Assembly: GCA_037501455.1 (NCBI GenBank)
Contig: CM074857.1
Span: forward strand, 108,595,501-108,659,500
Direction: 5' to 3'
Length of the DNA stretch: 64,000 bases
DNA from: Lantana camara
Taxonomy: Eukaryota; Streptophyta; Magnoliopsida; Lamiales; Verbenaceae
This document shows positions 23,764 to 33,378 of the stretch, piece after piece. The notes beneath the pieces were generated by a model. The model made no database searches. It worked only from the letters and a program-made list of their open reading frames with translations, and had not been told where the DNA came from. Every line of letters begins with the position of its first letter. Position 1 is the first letter of the stretch. Position numbers and translations under genes: made by a program.

Positions 23764-24573
23764 TCACTGGGCCGGAGCGTCAGGCTCAGGGGGGGCGGTC
23801 GAAAGGGGAACTGGAGCCAGTACGTTAGCATCAGAGGTATGGTCCTCGCCTGGTTCATCCGCCTCCGCTACGTCCATAAGAGTGCCCTCATCTTCAATCA
23901 AGAAAGGCTCAGGATCCCTCCGGTTTGCGGCAATAAACTCCCTCTGGAGCGTTTCCACCAACTCCTGATACTCGGGCTCCGCCAGGCTTTCCGAGGGGTC
24001 CTCCTCCTGAACCATGGGCTCACCATTCTCGTCGAGATCCATGCGGAGGCGAGCGTCGGATCGAGCGCTTTCTGGGGCCAGTCCAAACTTCACCATCTGC
24101 CCAATCGCTTTATGGAAGAAGCGACGAGCGTTGTCAAAACATTGGATATTGGCCGCAAACACGAATGCCTTGGAGCGCACGAATTTCTTCACAGCCTCCC
24201 AAGATACCTTCGCCTCCAAGCCCTGTATTTTGCCCTGCAAATCAGCGAAGGCCTGGTTGGCTGCCTCGTTCTGGCGGGTGCTTTCCGCTAACTGCTCCCC
24301 CAGTTCCACATTTTGAGCCCTCAGCTGGTCTCGCTCCTCCTTCATTTTCTTGTGACGCTCGTCGAGGGTAAGGTAGGCCTCGTCCGTCTTTCGAAGGTTC
24401 TCCCTCGCTTGGTCCAAATCACGTTGGGTTGTGGTCAGTTGAGCGTGGAGGTTGTCGTAATCCTCTTGCAGTTGGACCGGGTCAGAGACGCGCAGCAATT
24501 TCTTGTACTTGGCTTTATGATCAGAGTATGCTTGCGCTCGCCCTTGCAAGTTTTTCAGCCTCGGGATTACCTC
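23764..24573 (-). CDS. Antisense gene of the Tat element, exon 3 (coiled coil, C-terminus)
   Basis: Last exon of a gene transcribed against gag-pol. The 269 residues start EVIPRLKN after an acceptor (ACTTCCAG, ending at 24574). A long heptad-rich coiled coil covers roughly the first third (from the LHAQL segment to GKIQGLEAK), then a conserved-looking block (KKFVRSKAF to AIGQMVKFG) and an acidic, proline-rich tail. The upstream intron is 79 bp (24574-24652) with GT-AG ends and keeps phase 0 with exon 2. Coiled-coil C-termini are usual in the plant 'putative gypsy-type transposon' (Transposase_28) proteins found antisense in Tat elements; their role is unknown. Confidence 0.75.
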   Translation of the reverse strand, partial: EVIPRLKNLQGRAQAYSDHKAKYKKLLRVSDPVQLQEDYDNLHAQLTTTQRDLDQARENLRKTDEAYLTLDERHKKMKEERDQLRAQNVELGEQLAESTRQNEAANQAFADLQGKIQGLEAKVSWEAVKKFVRSKAFVFAANIQCFDNARRFFHKAIGQMVKFGLAPESARSDARLRMDLDENGEPMVQEEDPSESLAEPEYQELVETLQREFIAANRRDPEPFLIEDEGTLMDVAEADEPGEDHTSDANVLAPVPLSTAPPEPDAPAQ

Positions 24574-24652
24574 CTGGAAGTAATAAACGAGGGTCATAAC
24601 CCGTATATGGAAGGAAGAAAAGAAGATTTGATATAGAGGAATAAAGAATTAC

Positions 24653-25312
24653 CGTCAAAAGGACGTGGCATGCGTCATCCGCAACGCGAGCGGCATCATA
24701 ATTGTTCAGCTTGTCATGATCGCCGGAAAATTGTAGTTTTCCAACGATGTCAGAGACAAGGTTGACAGAATAAGCGCTCTTCTTTAGGAGTACGGGGCCC
24801 TCGGTCCGCTGCCGCTTATAGCGAGAGTCACCCTTGCAGCCTATCTTCCAAAATACTTCATCCTCAGAAGATGAAGTGTCGCTGCCCTCGCCGCGGTGGC
24901 CCACGACCACCTCTTTACCCTTGCCTGAAATGGGGAGAGAGTCTGGCATCCTCTTTCTCTTCCCCTGACGATCGGCACGGAGGATCTCGTGGATACGGAC
25001 AGGCTCACCCGAGCGGTTCCGTGACCCGCTGGAACTGAGGGAAATTGGGCCCACGGGGGCAGCCGGCGGAGGAGTGGCCTCGCGGGGACCCTCCAGCGTT
25101 AAGTCCTCGATTGGGCCCCTCGGAGGAACCTCATCTTCTGCACCCCCATGAGCGTGGCCTCGCCCGCGACCGGCCGCTCGGCGGTTTACCCTCGCCCTCG
25201 GGGGGGCGGTTCTGCTGCTGTTGCGGCTGTTGGGGGTCAACTGCGGGTCCTTGGGCGCCCAACATCCGTGAAAGGGCCTCAGCATTCATCCCTCGTGAGA
25301 GTATTTGGATAC
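24653..25312 (-). CDS. Antisense gene of the Tat element, exon 2 (basic, low complexity; frame break)
   Basis: Begins after the acceptor TTTACAG (ending at 25313) and ends at the donor ACG|GTAATT (24653). Spliced to exon 1 in phase 1 it reads GIQILSRGMNAEALSRM, a glutamine/proline run, then leaves the frame used by the rest of the exon. The rest (GRGRGHAHGG, a nuclear-signal-like GKRKRM segment, a serine/acidic stretch, then NNYDAARVADDAC) is in another frame. The shift coincides with a run of seven C on the minus strand (25200-25206), so a one-base slippage, or a sequencing error, is the likely cause. Upstream of 25285 the second frame is closed by a stop, so it cannot be entered from the acceptor. 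Confidence 0.65.
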
Positions 25313-25437
25313 CTGTAAATGAAGGGGAACGAGCGTCAGAATGAAGGTTGTTTGAACTGTATGAACAAGGAAACATAGATAATTGCTGGTCAGAGAACTA
25401 TTCTAAAGGTTAGAGATGTTAGTTCCTAGAATCTAAC

Positions 25438-26635
25438 CGTCGAGGGCCATGATGTCAGTAGGCGGGTGGAGTATCATTTCAGGGGGGCAGGATAATCCGT
25501 ATCGGAACAACACCCCTTCATTCTTCACTAAGGACTCCGCCTCAATCCACTTCTTTTCGGCCCTCATCTCGAGCGCCAACCCCATCGCCCACTCCTCAAA
25601 ATCCTTGTTCCTCATCCTCTCTCTAATCAGTGGACCCTCGCCATGAATCAGCCATTGTCGGTGAACTCCAAAAATTCCCCCGGGAGCCCCCACGAAAAAA
25701 TATTTTTCCTTCCAGTGCTCGCCATATGAAGAAGATGGAGAATTTATCATCTTAAAGCCTGATTTGGCCTGAGCGTAGTAAAATCCATCTGTGGGCGACG
25801 AGCGTGGTGAGCGGGCCGCTTGGATCAAGCTGTCAAAATTGATGATCGAGGGTGCTTTGCCCAAGGCCTTCATCGTTATTATAAACGTGTTGATTAGGGC
25901 TATGCCGTTGGGAAGAATTTGTGAAGGGCAAAGCCCTAAGTGTTGGTAAATGTTGGCGGCTTCGCGAGCGATGGGAAACCTCAGACCCCCAGCAAGAACG
26001 GCATCCCAGTATACAGTCAGCATCCCGGGCGGTGGTAGATTGGCTCTTTCTCCCTCCTCCGGGAGCCTCATGGGAAACACGGCTTCATCCCAATATGCCT
26101 TCGCCCTCAACTCATCCAAGTCACCGAGGGTCAGAATACTCTCAATTTCATCCGGAGACCTGTCAGTCTGATGGCGATTGTCTTGCCTTACTCGAGTGAC
26201 AGGCTCCTTGCCTCTCCTGTGACGCCTCCTGGAAGGTTCAGCCTCGAATGGACGCCCGGATGGTCCCGCTTCACCCTCGGGAGCCGCCATCGCTACTGTG
26301 ATCCTGTGATCTTGAGGTCTCACAGCACTGTTCAAAACAGGGAGGGCTCTTTCCCCTTGTCTCATCATCTCCATCACATTTTCCATTTCCTCAAAAACAT
26401 CTTCCTGCTCACCGAGAACACGCTCGTCCATCCCTTGAACAACAGCATTCACCTCTTCCCCCCCGGCATCAACTGGAGCTTGGGCCACTGACATAGCCAT
26501 GGGAATACCTCCAACTGGGTGCGCCCTAGTTAGGGGAACGGCCACGGGAACATCACCATGAGGAGAAGAGCTCCCCACAGACATCTCCTCAATCTCCCGC
26601 ACATAATCATCGGCTTGATTTCCGGCCATGGTCAA
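25438..26635 (-). CDS. Antisense gene of the Tat element, exon 1 (Transposase_28-like domain)
   Basis: Starts at the ATG complementary to 26633-26635 (MTMAGNQADD; a second ATG two codons later is equally possible) and runs 399 codons plus one base to the donor GACG|GTTAG. The open frame otherwise stops seven bases further on. Residues about 1-170 are acidic and low complexity. From about 185 a conserved block follows: LPPPGMLTVYWD, AGLRFPIAR-like, LGLCPSQILPN, FYYAQAKSGFK and KEKYFFV. These match my memory of the plant 'putative gypsy type transposon' family (PF04195, Transposase_28), known from antisense genes of Tat elements. The function is unknown. Intron 1 is 25313-25437 (125 bp). Confidence 0.8.
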
Positions 26636-26910
26636 TTTTCAATTTTTCGGAGATGGGGCTTCTCACAGAAAGATTAAGGGAAGATAAACTTTCGGAAGCA
26701 AATTCAACGGTGGATAGTGGTTTCTCCTTCAAAGGTTTGTCTCACACAACCTAAAGCTAATGTTAGTACGGGAAAAGTAAGAAGAAGAATCAGGAATTCT
26801 TTACCTAAGATGGGGAGAAGAAGAAGTTCGCCGGAGCAAAGGGCTCTTGCTATGGATTTGCTTGAAGGAAGTTTGAATGCGTGAAAAAGAGTCCAAGGCC
26901 CTGCAAACCC

Positions 26911-26919
26911 TTATTTATA
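26911..26919 (-). promoter_or_regulatory. TATA box for the antisense gene
   Basis: Minus-strand TATAAATAA about 275 bp upstream of the antisense ATG, outside the LTR. It implies a promoter separate from the LTR, firing toward pol. Confidence 0.6.
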
Positions 26920-27201
26920 GGGGAGATGGAACATGGATTAGGTTTTAAAATTCAAAAAGGCAATCATTTCCCGCCTGGGAAACCCCCCACTTTTGGTAAC
27001 CGCCTCACGTCTCCCGGAGTCCACGCGCCCACGTCACCACTCAGCATTAAATGCGGACTTGACAGCATTTAATGCGATGTCAGTTGTGTCCGTTACAGAA
27101 GGCCAGCAGTCTCCTCGAGGGCAATGCCCCGACCCTCGGATATTTGAAATTCAGGATTCATTCTTTATAAATTCTACAGTACGCTCGATGCGATACTACA
27201 G

Positions 27202-27217
27202 AATTTGGGGGGCAAAA
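27202..27217 (+). other. Polypurine tract of the Tat element
   Basis: GGGGGG within TTTGGGGGGCAAAA lies directly before the 3' LTR. A C interrupts the purines, which is common in Tat elements. Confidence 0.7.
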
Positions 27218-28029
27218 TGATGAGGCCTGAAAATCATTCTTGAATCAGAGCCGTCCACGTGGCAGCACACCGCTGACTAATACCCTTGACGCTCGCCTTG
27301 GTGGGCTCATGGGCCTTCACGTCGCTCAATTGCCAGCTAATGTCATCCACCAACCAATGGGTTTGACGCTCGGACAACGGCCCTCAAGGTTATCCTTCAC
27401 AGGGAAGCACCCACACGGGGGCCCCATTAATACGCTCGGGATCCCGACGCTCAAAGGGTCATATATCGCGAGGAGGCCGTCCGTGCATTCTTCGAGCGTC
27501 ACCAGCGTTCGGGCATGTCCATGCCCCGTTTCGCTGGATCCGAACCTCGGACGAGAGAATCTTAGGTCCATCCCCGCGTGACCCTCGCCAACAACCTCTG
27601 ACACAGAAGTACTGTGCACCACGCACCTGACACGCCGTCAACCTTTTCAGGGATGTCATTCTCAGTCCCCAAAACTCTGACGCGTGTTAGGGCAACACAG
27701 GTTTGGGACCACATGGTCAATTTTACCCATCTACCCCCATCCCTAACATATAAATAGGAGAGAAGCCATGCATTCTCCCCCAAGGAATCTTCTGCACGAA
27801 AACCATACTTACTGTTCTGGGCATTTCTCGGCTGACCTTCTCAAGCTTTTTATTTCACCACAGTAACACTACCATTGTAGCTTGCGCATTTGGTGTTATC
27901 CTAGCTGGAAGAACCCACGCTCAAAAGGAAACCCAAATCCTGAGGCTCTCACGCCTGTGATGGTCTTCCCCTTTTTAAACAAATTCTAAAGTGTTGTTGC
28001 ATTAGGAAACTCAGATTCCTGCACCATCA
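27218..28029 (+). repeat. 3' LTR of the Tat element (812 bp)
   Basis: Same length and, by eye, same sequence as 15632-16443, including the TATA box and all incidental ORFs. Followed by the TSD CATGT. Confidence 0.95.
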
Positions 28030-28813
28030 CATGTGGTTATTATCCTTATTATTTGTTAGTGAAATAAATAAAAGGATGAAATCATAAAATATTTTTGTGA
28101 AATAAATAAGGATAATGTCATGGTTTATTTATTTATGAAATAAATAAATAAGAGATAATATCCTAAAGTAGTTAGGATAAAGATATTAATTAATAATTAA
28201 ATTATTAATTATTTATCTCAATTATCTTACGTAAAATAGAATTAGAGAAGAAAAAGAAATTATCTCTCTCTGAGAAAAAATTTCTCATCAAATAAAAGAG
28301 AAGAGTTTTCTCTCATTCTCTTTAGACTGATATTTGTGAAGTGTCTTCTCTGTTCCGGAAAAAAGAAAAGAAAAGAAAAGATTTTAGAAGTTCTAAACCC
28401 TAGAAAAAATAAAACATTTTCTTTGAGACTTATGCATGAATTACTTCGCGCATCAATTGGGTTTTGACCAAAGATTTCTTACTCTCTATTTCTCGTTTCT
28501 TGTTTCTTTCAATACAAAGATTTTAGTACGTACTAGCATACTCACTAATCTAATTTGAATCTAGGACTGGTGTGGATACATTCTAGAGGGCTTCTACTTT
28601 GGAGTCTTGAAAGAAAGAACAGATCGTGAAACAGAAAAATTCATTACCACATGAAGAGTGTTCAAGGGTGGCTCAAAACACTTCAAGAAAGCTTCTAGTA
28701 AAGTAAGTTACTTGAAAACTTTCTGTTGAGTTTCGAAATAAAAATTGCAAACCAACAATTCCTTGTTGAAAATCTTTTAATTTTCGCTGCATTTTGGTCC
28801 CATTTTTCCAACA

Positions 28814-28968
28814 GCTATTGCCACCGCACATCAGTCTCATCTCCATCACCCGCGTCCACCATCCGCTATCCGTCATCACCTCGCCCACCACCGTTTCCCC
28901 CTTTCTTCTCCTTACTCAGCTACCACCGCATGCTGGCAATCGTCCGTGAGCAGCCACCACCATAGCCT
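28814..28968 (+). pseudogene. CCA-rich fragment, probable copia gag/protease linker (left part)
   Basis: A pyrimidine-rich stretch rich in CCACC and TCACC begins at the end of family X copy A and is cut by copy B after AGCCT. Removing copy B joins it to 33384, where similar sequence leads into a copia protease motif. It probably represents the decayed proline-rich region before the protease; no intact frame remains. Confidence 0.4.
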
Positions 28969-29113
28969 TGTTAGGAATAGTGCCCTAGAAAGCCGATTGT
29001 ATATCCGCTTTGTACTTTTCCTTATTGTAATCACAGATAATCTTTGAATGATATAACGAATTAAGGCAATACTTCTTTATATGCTCTTGTTTGGTATGCG
29101 ATTACTTTATATG

Positions 29114-31007
29114 TGTTGAAAAATACGAATCAGAAAGCAGCGGAATATAAAAATTTTCCCAACAAAAGATCTAGGACTCGCAATCGTGTAACCAAATTCG
29201 TAGAGATTAGAAACTTACTTTCTTAATTGTCTTTCTTGAAGCGTTTCAAGCCACCCAAGAACGCTCTTCTCACGGCTTGATCCCCTCTCCTTGGTAAAGC
29301 TCGAATCTTCAAACTTCTAACTTGAAGCTCTCTAGAGATAGTCCACCAACTTGATCACAATCTAACTAGTAAGGATGCTAGTTCTCTAGTTAGTGTTTAG
29401 GCTTAACCTAGGGTTTATTTAATCTTGGAGAAGGGAAGGTGTTCAACACATGAACCAAAAGAATTGTCAATTCGCTCTAAGGGGAGCTTGAGCTCCCTAT
29501 ATATAATAGAGGGAGGACCGAAAATCCTAGTCCTTATGGACTAAGGATTTGGTCCCTCTCTCCTATTACTTGATTATCAAGTAATTTTAACTTTGACTTT
29601 GAATTCAAATTCAAATCAACTTTCAAGAGAGCTAAAATATCCAAACTATTTTTGGATAATTTTATACTTTATTTATTTAAAATAAATAACTTATTTTATC
29701 TAATTAATTAATTCATAATTAATTAACTAGATTATTTTTCTCCAAAATTAGACTTTATTTTTAATTCAAAATTAAACCAAAGTCTATTAAATAATTAACA
29801 AATTAATTATTTAATCACCAAATAAATATTCACGCTCATGCACACGTGCCCCACACGTGTGGAACCCTTTGGCCCGATTAACTCGTTTAATCATTTTAAA
29901 GCCTCAACTCATGTAACCAAGTTGTTGTGTGTGACCCTCTAGGTTCTCAATTCAATTAGCAGTGACCCTAATAAATTAATTCACTAATTAATTAATCAGT
30001 CCACAGATTAAACGACCATAGTCTAGCAACAGGTGTTTAACCCCTAGCTGAATTGGAATGTTCGGATTCGACAGAACCTTTAAGTCATTGATTAATGTGA
30101 GATACAATCCTCCTACTTACTATCTCTCAACCAAGATCTAGGGTAAGGGAATAATCAGAACCCTAATAATCTGGTCTTAAAGCTAAGTGCATTTCATATC
30201 CATTTGATCTCAATCCAAGAAACCCTTTTCTTGATGTCTTGATCTACTGTCTTGGCTAAGGACTCCATATGGCATATGAATGACTTACACAATAAGAGAT
30301 CACCTTGCAAATGCAAGTGTAGGTCCTTTCTTGATTCTCATTCACTTTCATGAATCACTTGTGCAGCCCCAGCATAAGCCTTGAATCAGTTGTCTATGGC
30401 GACACCCTTTAAAGCTTATACCTAAGTCTACAGAGTTAACTCATAAAGTGACATGGAACCTCAAGTCTAAGGATCAATTAATCACATCAATGACTCATGA
30501 GATATTTACTAATCTGGAAGTTCCTTTTTCCTGAAATAGAAACTTCCTTTCCCATTTTAGGAATGTTCTCACACGGGGCACCTCAGTGAACTTACTTATT
30601 AAAGTAAGCACCCTCATGTATCACGCACGTATCAACTATACACTTTGCACCTACATGAAACAAGGTGGTCCTTCTTAAGGGCGTGATCCCACAAGCAAGC
30701 CTTAGAGGAGTCAGGTTGACACTCCCACTGTCGGTAGGACTCATCGGCTTGGAGTATTTTACTAATCATGACTTATGTGATATAGGGCTCGTTTCATGAA
30801 CCATTTCACCTAAATGGTAGAGTCCTAAAGTCATCAGGATTAGGGGAGTTCTCATACATGCACAGATAAAGTAATCGCATACCAAACAAGAGCATATAAA
30901 GAAGTGTTGCCTTAATTCGTTATATCATTCAAAGATTGTCTGTGATTACAATAAGGAAAAGCACAAAGCGGATATACAATCGGCTTTCTAGGGCACTATT
31001 CCTAACA
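29114..31007 (-). mobile_element. Family X solo LTR, copy C, minus strand, TSD ATATG, inside copy B
   Basis: 1894 bp. On the plus strand it runs from TGTTGAAAAATACG to ACTATTCCTAACA, the reverse complement of copy B's termini. ATATG flanks both sides (29109-29113 and 31008-31012). Its sequence is nearly identical to copy B over the compared blocks. Minus-strand TATA-like TATTATATATAG lies at about 29498-29508. Together with the right part of copy B it forms a long inverted repeat. Confidence 0.93.
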
Positions 31008-32383
31008 ATATGTGCATGTATGAGAACTCCCCTAATCCTGATGACTTTAGGACTCTACCATTTAGGTGAAATGGTTCATGAAACGAGCCCTAAATCACAT
31101 AAGTCATGATTAGTAAAATACTCCAAGCCGATGAGTCCTACCGACAGTGGGAGTGTCAACCTGACTCCTCTAAGGCTTGCTTGTGGGATCACGCCCTTAA
31201 GAAGGACCACCTTGTTTCATGTAGGTGCAAAGTGTATAGTTGATACGTGCGTGATACATGAGGGTGCTTACTTTAATAAGTAAGATCACTGAGGTGCCCC
31301 ATGTGAGAACATTCCTAAATGGGAAATGAAGTTTCTATTTCAGGAAATAGAAACTTCCAGATTAGGAAATATCTCACGAGTCATTGATGTGATTAATTGA
31401 TCCTTAGACTTGAGGTTCCATGTCACTTTATAAGTTAACTCTGTAGTCTTAGGTATAAGCTTTAAAGGGTGTTGCCATAGATAACTGATTCAAGGCTTAT
31501 GCTGGGGCTGCACAAGTGATTCATGAAAGTGAATGAGAATCAAGAAGGACCTACACTTGCATTTGCAAGGTGATCTCTTATTGTGTAAGTCATTCATATG
31601 CCATATGGAGTCCTTGGCCAAGGCAGTAGATCAAGACATCAAGAAAAGGGTTTCTTGGATTAAGATCAAATGGATATGAAATGTACTTAGCATTAAGACC
31701 AGATTATTAGGGTTCTGATTATTCTCTTACCCTAGATCTTGGTTGAGAGATAGTAAGTAGGAGGATTGTATCTCACATTAATCAATGACTTAAAGGTTCT
31801 GTCGAATCCGAACATTCCAATTCAGCTAGGGGTTAAACACCTGTTGCTAGACTATGGTCGTTTAATCTGTGGACTGATTAATTAATTAGTGAATTAATTA
31901 ATTAGGGCCACTGCTAATTGAATTGAGAACCTAGAGGGTCACACACAACAACTTGGTTACATGAGTTAAGGCTTTAAAATGATTAAACGAGTTAATCGGG
32001 GCCTAGAGGGTTCCACACGTGTGGGTCACGTGACTGGACACGTGTGCCACACGTGTTCATTTGATTGAATATTAAATAATTAATTTATTAATTATTTAAT
32101 AGACTTTGGTTTAATTTTGAATTAAAAAGAAAGTCTTATTTTGGAGAAAAATAATCTAATTAATTGATTATGAATTAATTAATTAGATAAAAATAAGTTA
32201 TTTATTTTAAATAAATAAATTATAAAATTATCCAAAAATAGTTTGGATATTTTAGCTCTCTTGAAAGTTGATTTGAATTTGAATTCAAAGTCAAAGTTAA
32301 AATTACTTGATGATCAAGTAATAGGAGAGAGAGGGACCAAATCCTTAGCCCATAAGGACTAGGATTTTCGGTCCTCCCCTTCC

Positions 32384-32391
32384 TATAAATA
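32384..32391 (+). promoter_or_regulatory. TATA box of family X copy B
   Basis: TATAAATA preceded by CCCTTCC and followed by a perfect GGGGAGCTCGAGCTCCCC hairpin. Equivalent boxes occur in copies C to G (29498-29508 minus, 34965-34972 minus, 53241-53248, 55421-55428, 56806-56813 minus), always about 350-400 bp before the right end, which supports an LTR with a pol II promoter. Confidence 0.65.
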
Positions 32392-32558
32392 GGGGAGCTC
32401 GAGCTCCCCTTAGAGCTAATCGAGAATTCTTTTGGTTCATGTGTTGAACACCTTCCCTTCTCCAAGATAAAGTAAACTCTAGGTTAAGCCTAAACACTAA
32501 CTAGAGAACTAGCATCCTTACTAGTTAGATTGTGATCAAGTTGGTGGACTATCTCTAG

Positions 32559-32960
32559 TAGGGGTGGGCGTCGGGATCGGGATTTTCGGGACCCGTCCCG
32601 TCCCGATCAGGAATTTCCCGATCGGGACAGGAAATTCGGGAAAAAAGAATTTCGGGACGGGATCCCGATCCCGATAAAAAATTCGGGATCGGGATCGGGA
32701 ATATTTTTTAGATTTTCGGGAAATTCGGGATCCCGAAAATCCCGATAATAAATTAATTATATATATATATATATGTTTATATTATATATATAAGATGTGT
32801 TTATATATATACTTATATATAAACATATATATATAGTTAATTACGTATTAATATATAAACATATACATATTAATATTATTGTTATACATGTATATACATA
32901 TACGTCTTATGCATATTAATATTATTATTATACATATATATATATAATTAATTTATAATA

Positions 32961-33001
<41 letters not shown>

Positions 33002-33150
33002 TATTAATATATATTTCGGGATATCCCGATCCTGATCCCGTCCCGAAATATCGGGATCCCGACATTATCGGGACGGGACCGGGAATATAAAATCCCACCC
33101 CGATCCCGAAAATCCCGAATCCCGAAAATCCCGCCCCGCGCCCACCCCTA
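32559..33150. mobile_element. hAT-type MITE (592 bp), TSD ATCTCTAG / ATCTATAG
   Basis: Terminal inverted repeats TAGGGGTGGGCG and CGCCCACCCCTA are flanked by an 8-bp duplication with one mismatch (32551-32558 and 33151-33158). The empty site is visible in copies C and E, which read straight through ATCTCTAGAGA. The ends are packed with CGGGATCCCGAT and TTCGGGA units in both orientations; the centre is a TA-rich low-complexity core with long (TA)n runs near 32960-32995. No transposase is encoded. Confidence 0.88.
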
Positions 33151-33378
33151 ATCTATAGAGAGCTTCAAGTTAGAAGTTTGAAGATTCGAGCTTTACCAAG
33201 GAGAGGGGATCAAGCCGCAAGAAGAGCGTTCTTGGGTGGCTTGAAACGCTTCAAGAAAGACAATTTAGAAAGTAAGTTTCTAATCCCTACGAATTTGGTT
33301 ACACGATTGCGAGTCCTAGATCCTTTTGTTGGAAAAATTTTTAAATTTCCGCTGTTTTCTGATTCGTGTTTTCCAACA

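Larger units (their letters stand above)
15632..28029 (+). mobile_element. Complete Ty3/gypsy element of the Tat lineage, TSD CATGT
   Basis: LTRs at 15632-16443 and 27218-28029 are both 812 bp and look identical. They start TGATGAGGCC, end CACCATCA, and are flanked by CATGT (15627-15631 and 28030-28034). Inside are a tRNA-Asp-type primer-binding site, one gag-pol frame without a chromodomain but with an extra RNase H domain (the hallmark of Tat elements), a spacer, an antisense spliced gene and a polypurine tract. Codon use is clearly more GC-rich than the AT-rich surroundings. Identical LTRs and an open polyprotein indicate a very recent and possibly active copy. Confidence 0.95.
14030..28813 (+). 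mobile_element. Family X LTR, copy A: 5'-truncated, split by the Tat element
   Basis: Segments 14030-15631 and 28035-28813 join into one LTR of the family that recurs at 28969, 29114, 34588, 51678, 53847 and 56443. Shared landmarks are CACAGACAATCTTTGAAT near the left end, GAACTCCCCTAATCC, GGGAGTGTTGA, a TCTCAC-rich middle and a TTTTCGCTGC...TTTTTCCAACA right end. The first 50 or so family bases (TGTTAGGAATAGTG) are missing, and no TSD is visible. An AT-rich hairpin array (15330-15631 and 28040-28160) makes it longer than its relatives. The Tat element sits in this array with TSD CATGT. Confidence 0.7.
28969..33378 (+). mobile_element. Family X solo LTR, copy B, TSD AGCCT, with two nested insertions
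   Basis: Starts TGTTAGGAATAGTG and ends TTTTCCAACA, flanked by AGCCT (28964-28968 and 33379-33383). It is interrupted at base 145 by a minus-strand family member (29114-31007, TSD ATATG) and again at 32559-33150 by a hAT-type MITE. Without these it is about 1.91 kb. It contains a G-box-rich block (32010-32062), a TATAAATA box (32384-32391) followed by a GGGGAGCTCGAGCTCCCC hairpin, and about 400 bp of downstream R/U5-like sequence. No internal region or second LTR is present. Confidence 0.93.

Noticed and set aside
28814..28968. Family X copy A as the 5' LTR of the copia fragment that follows
   Set aside because: No primer-binding site follows the CCAACA end, and only about 480 bp separate it from the protease, too little for a gag gene; left open as a weak possibility.
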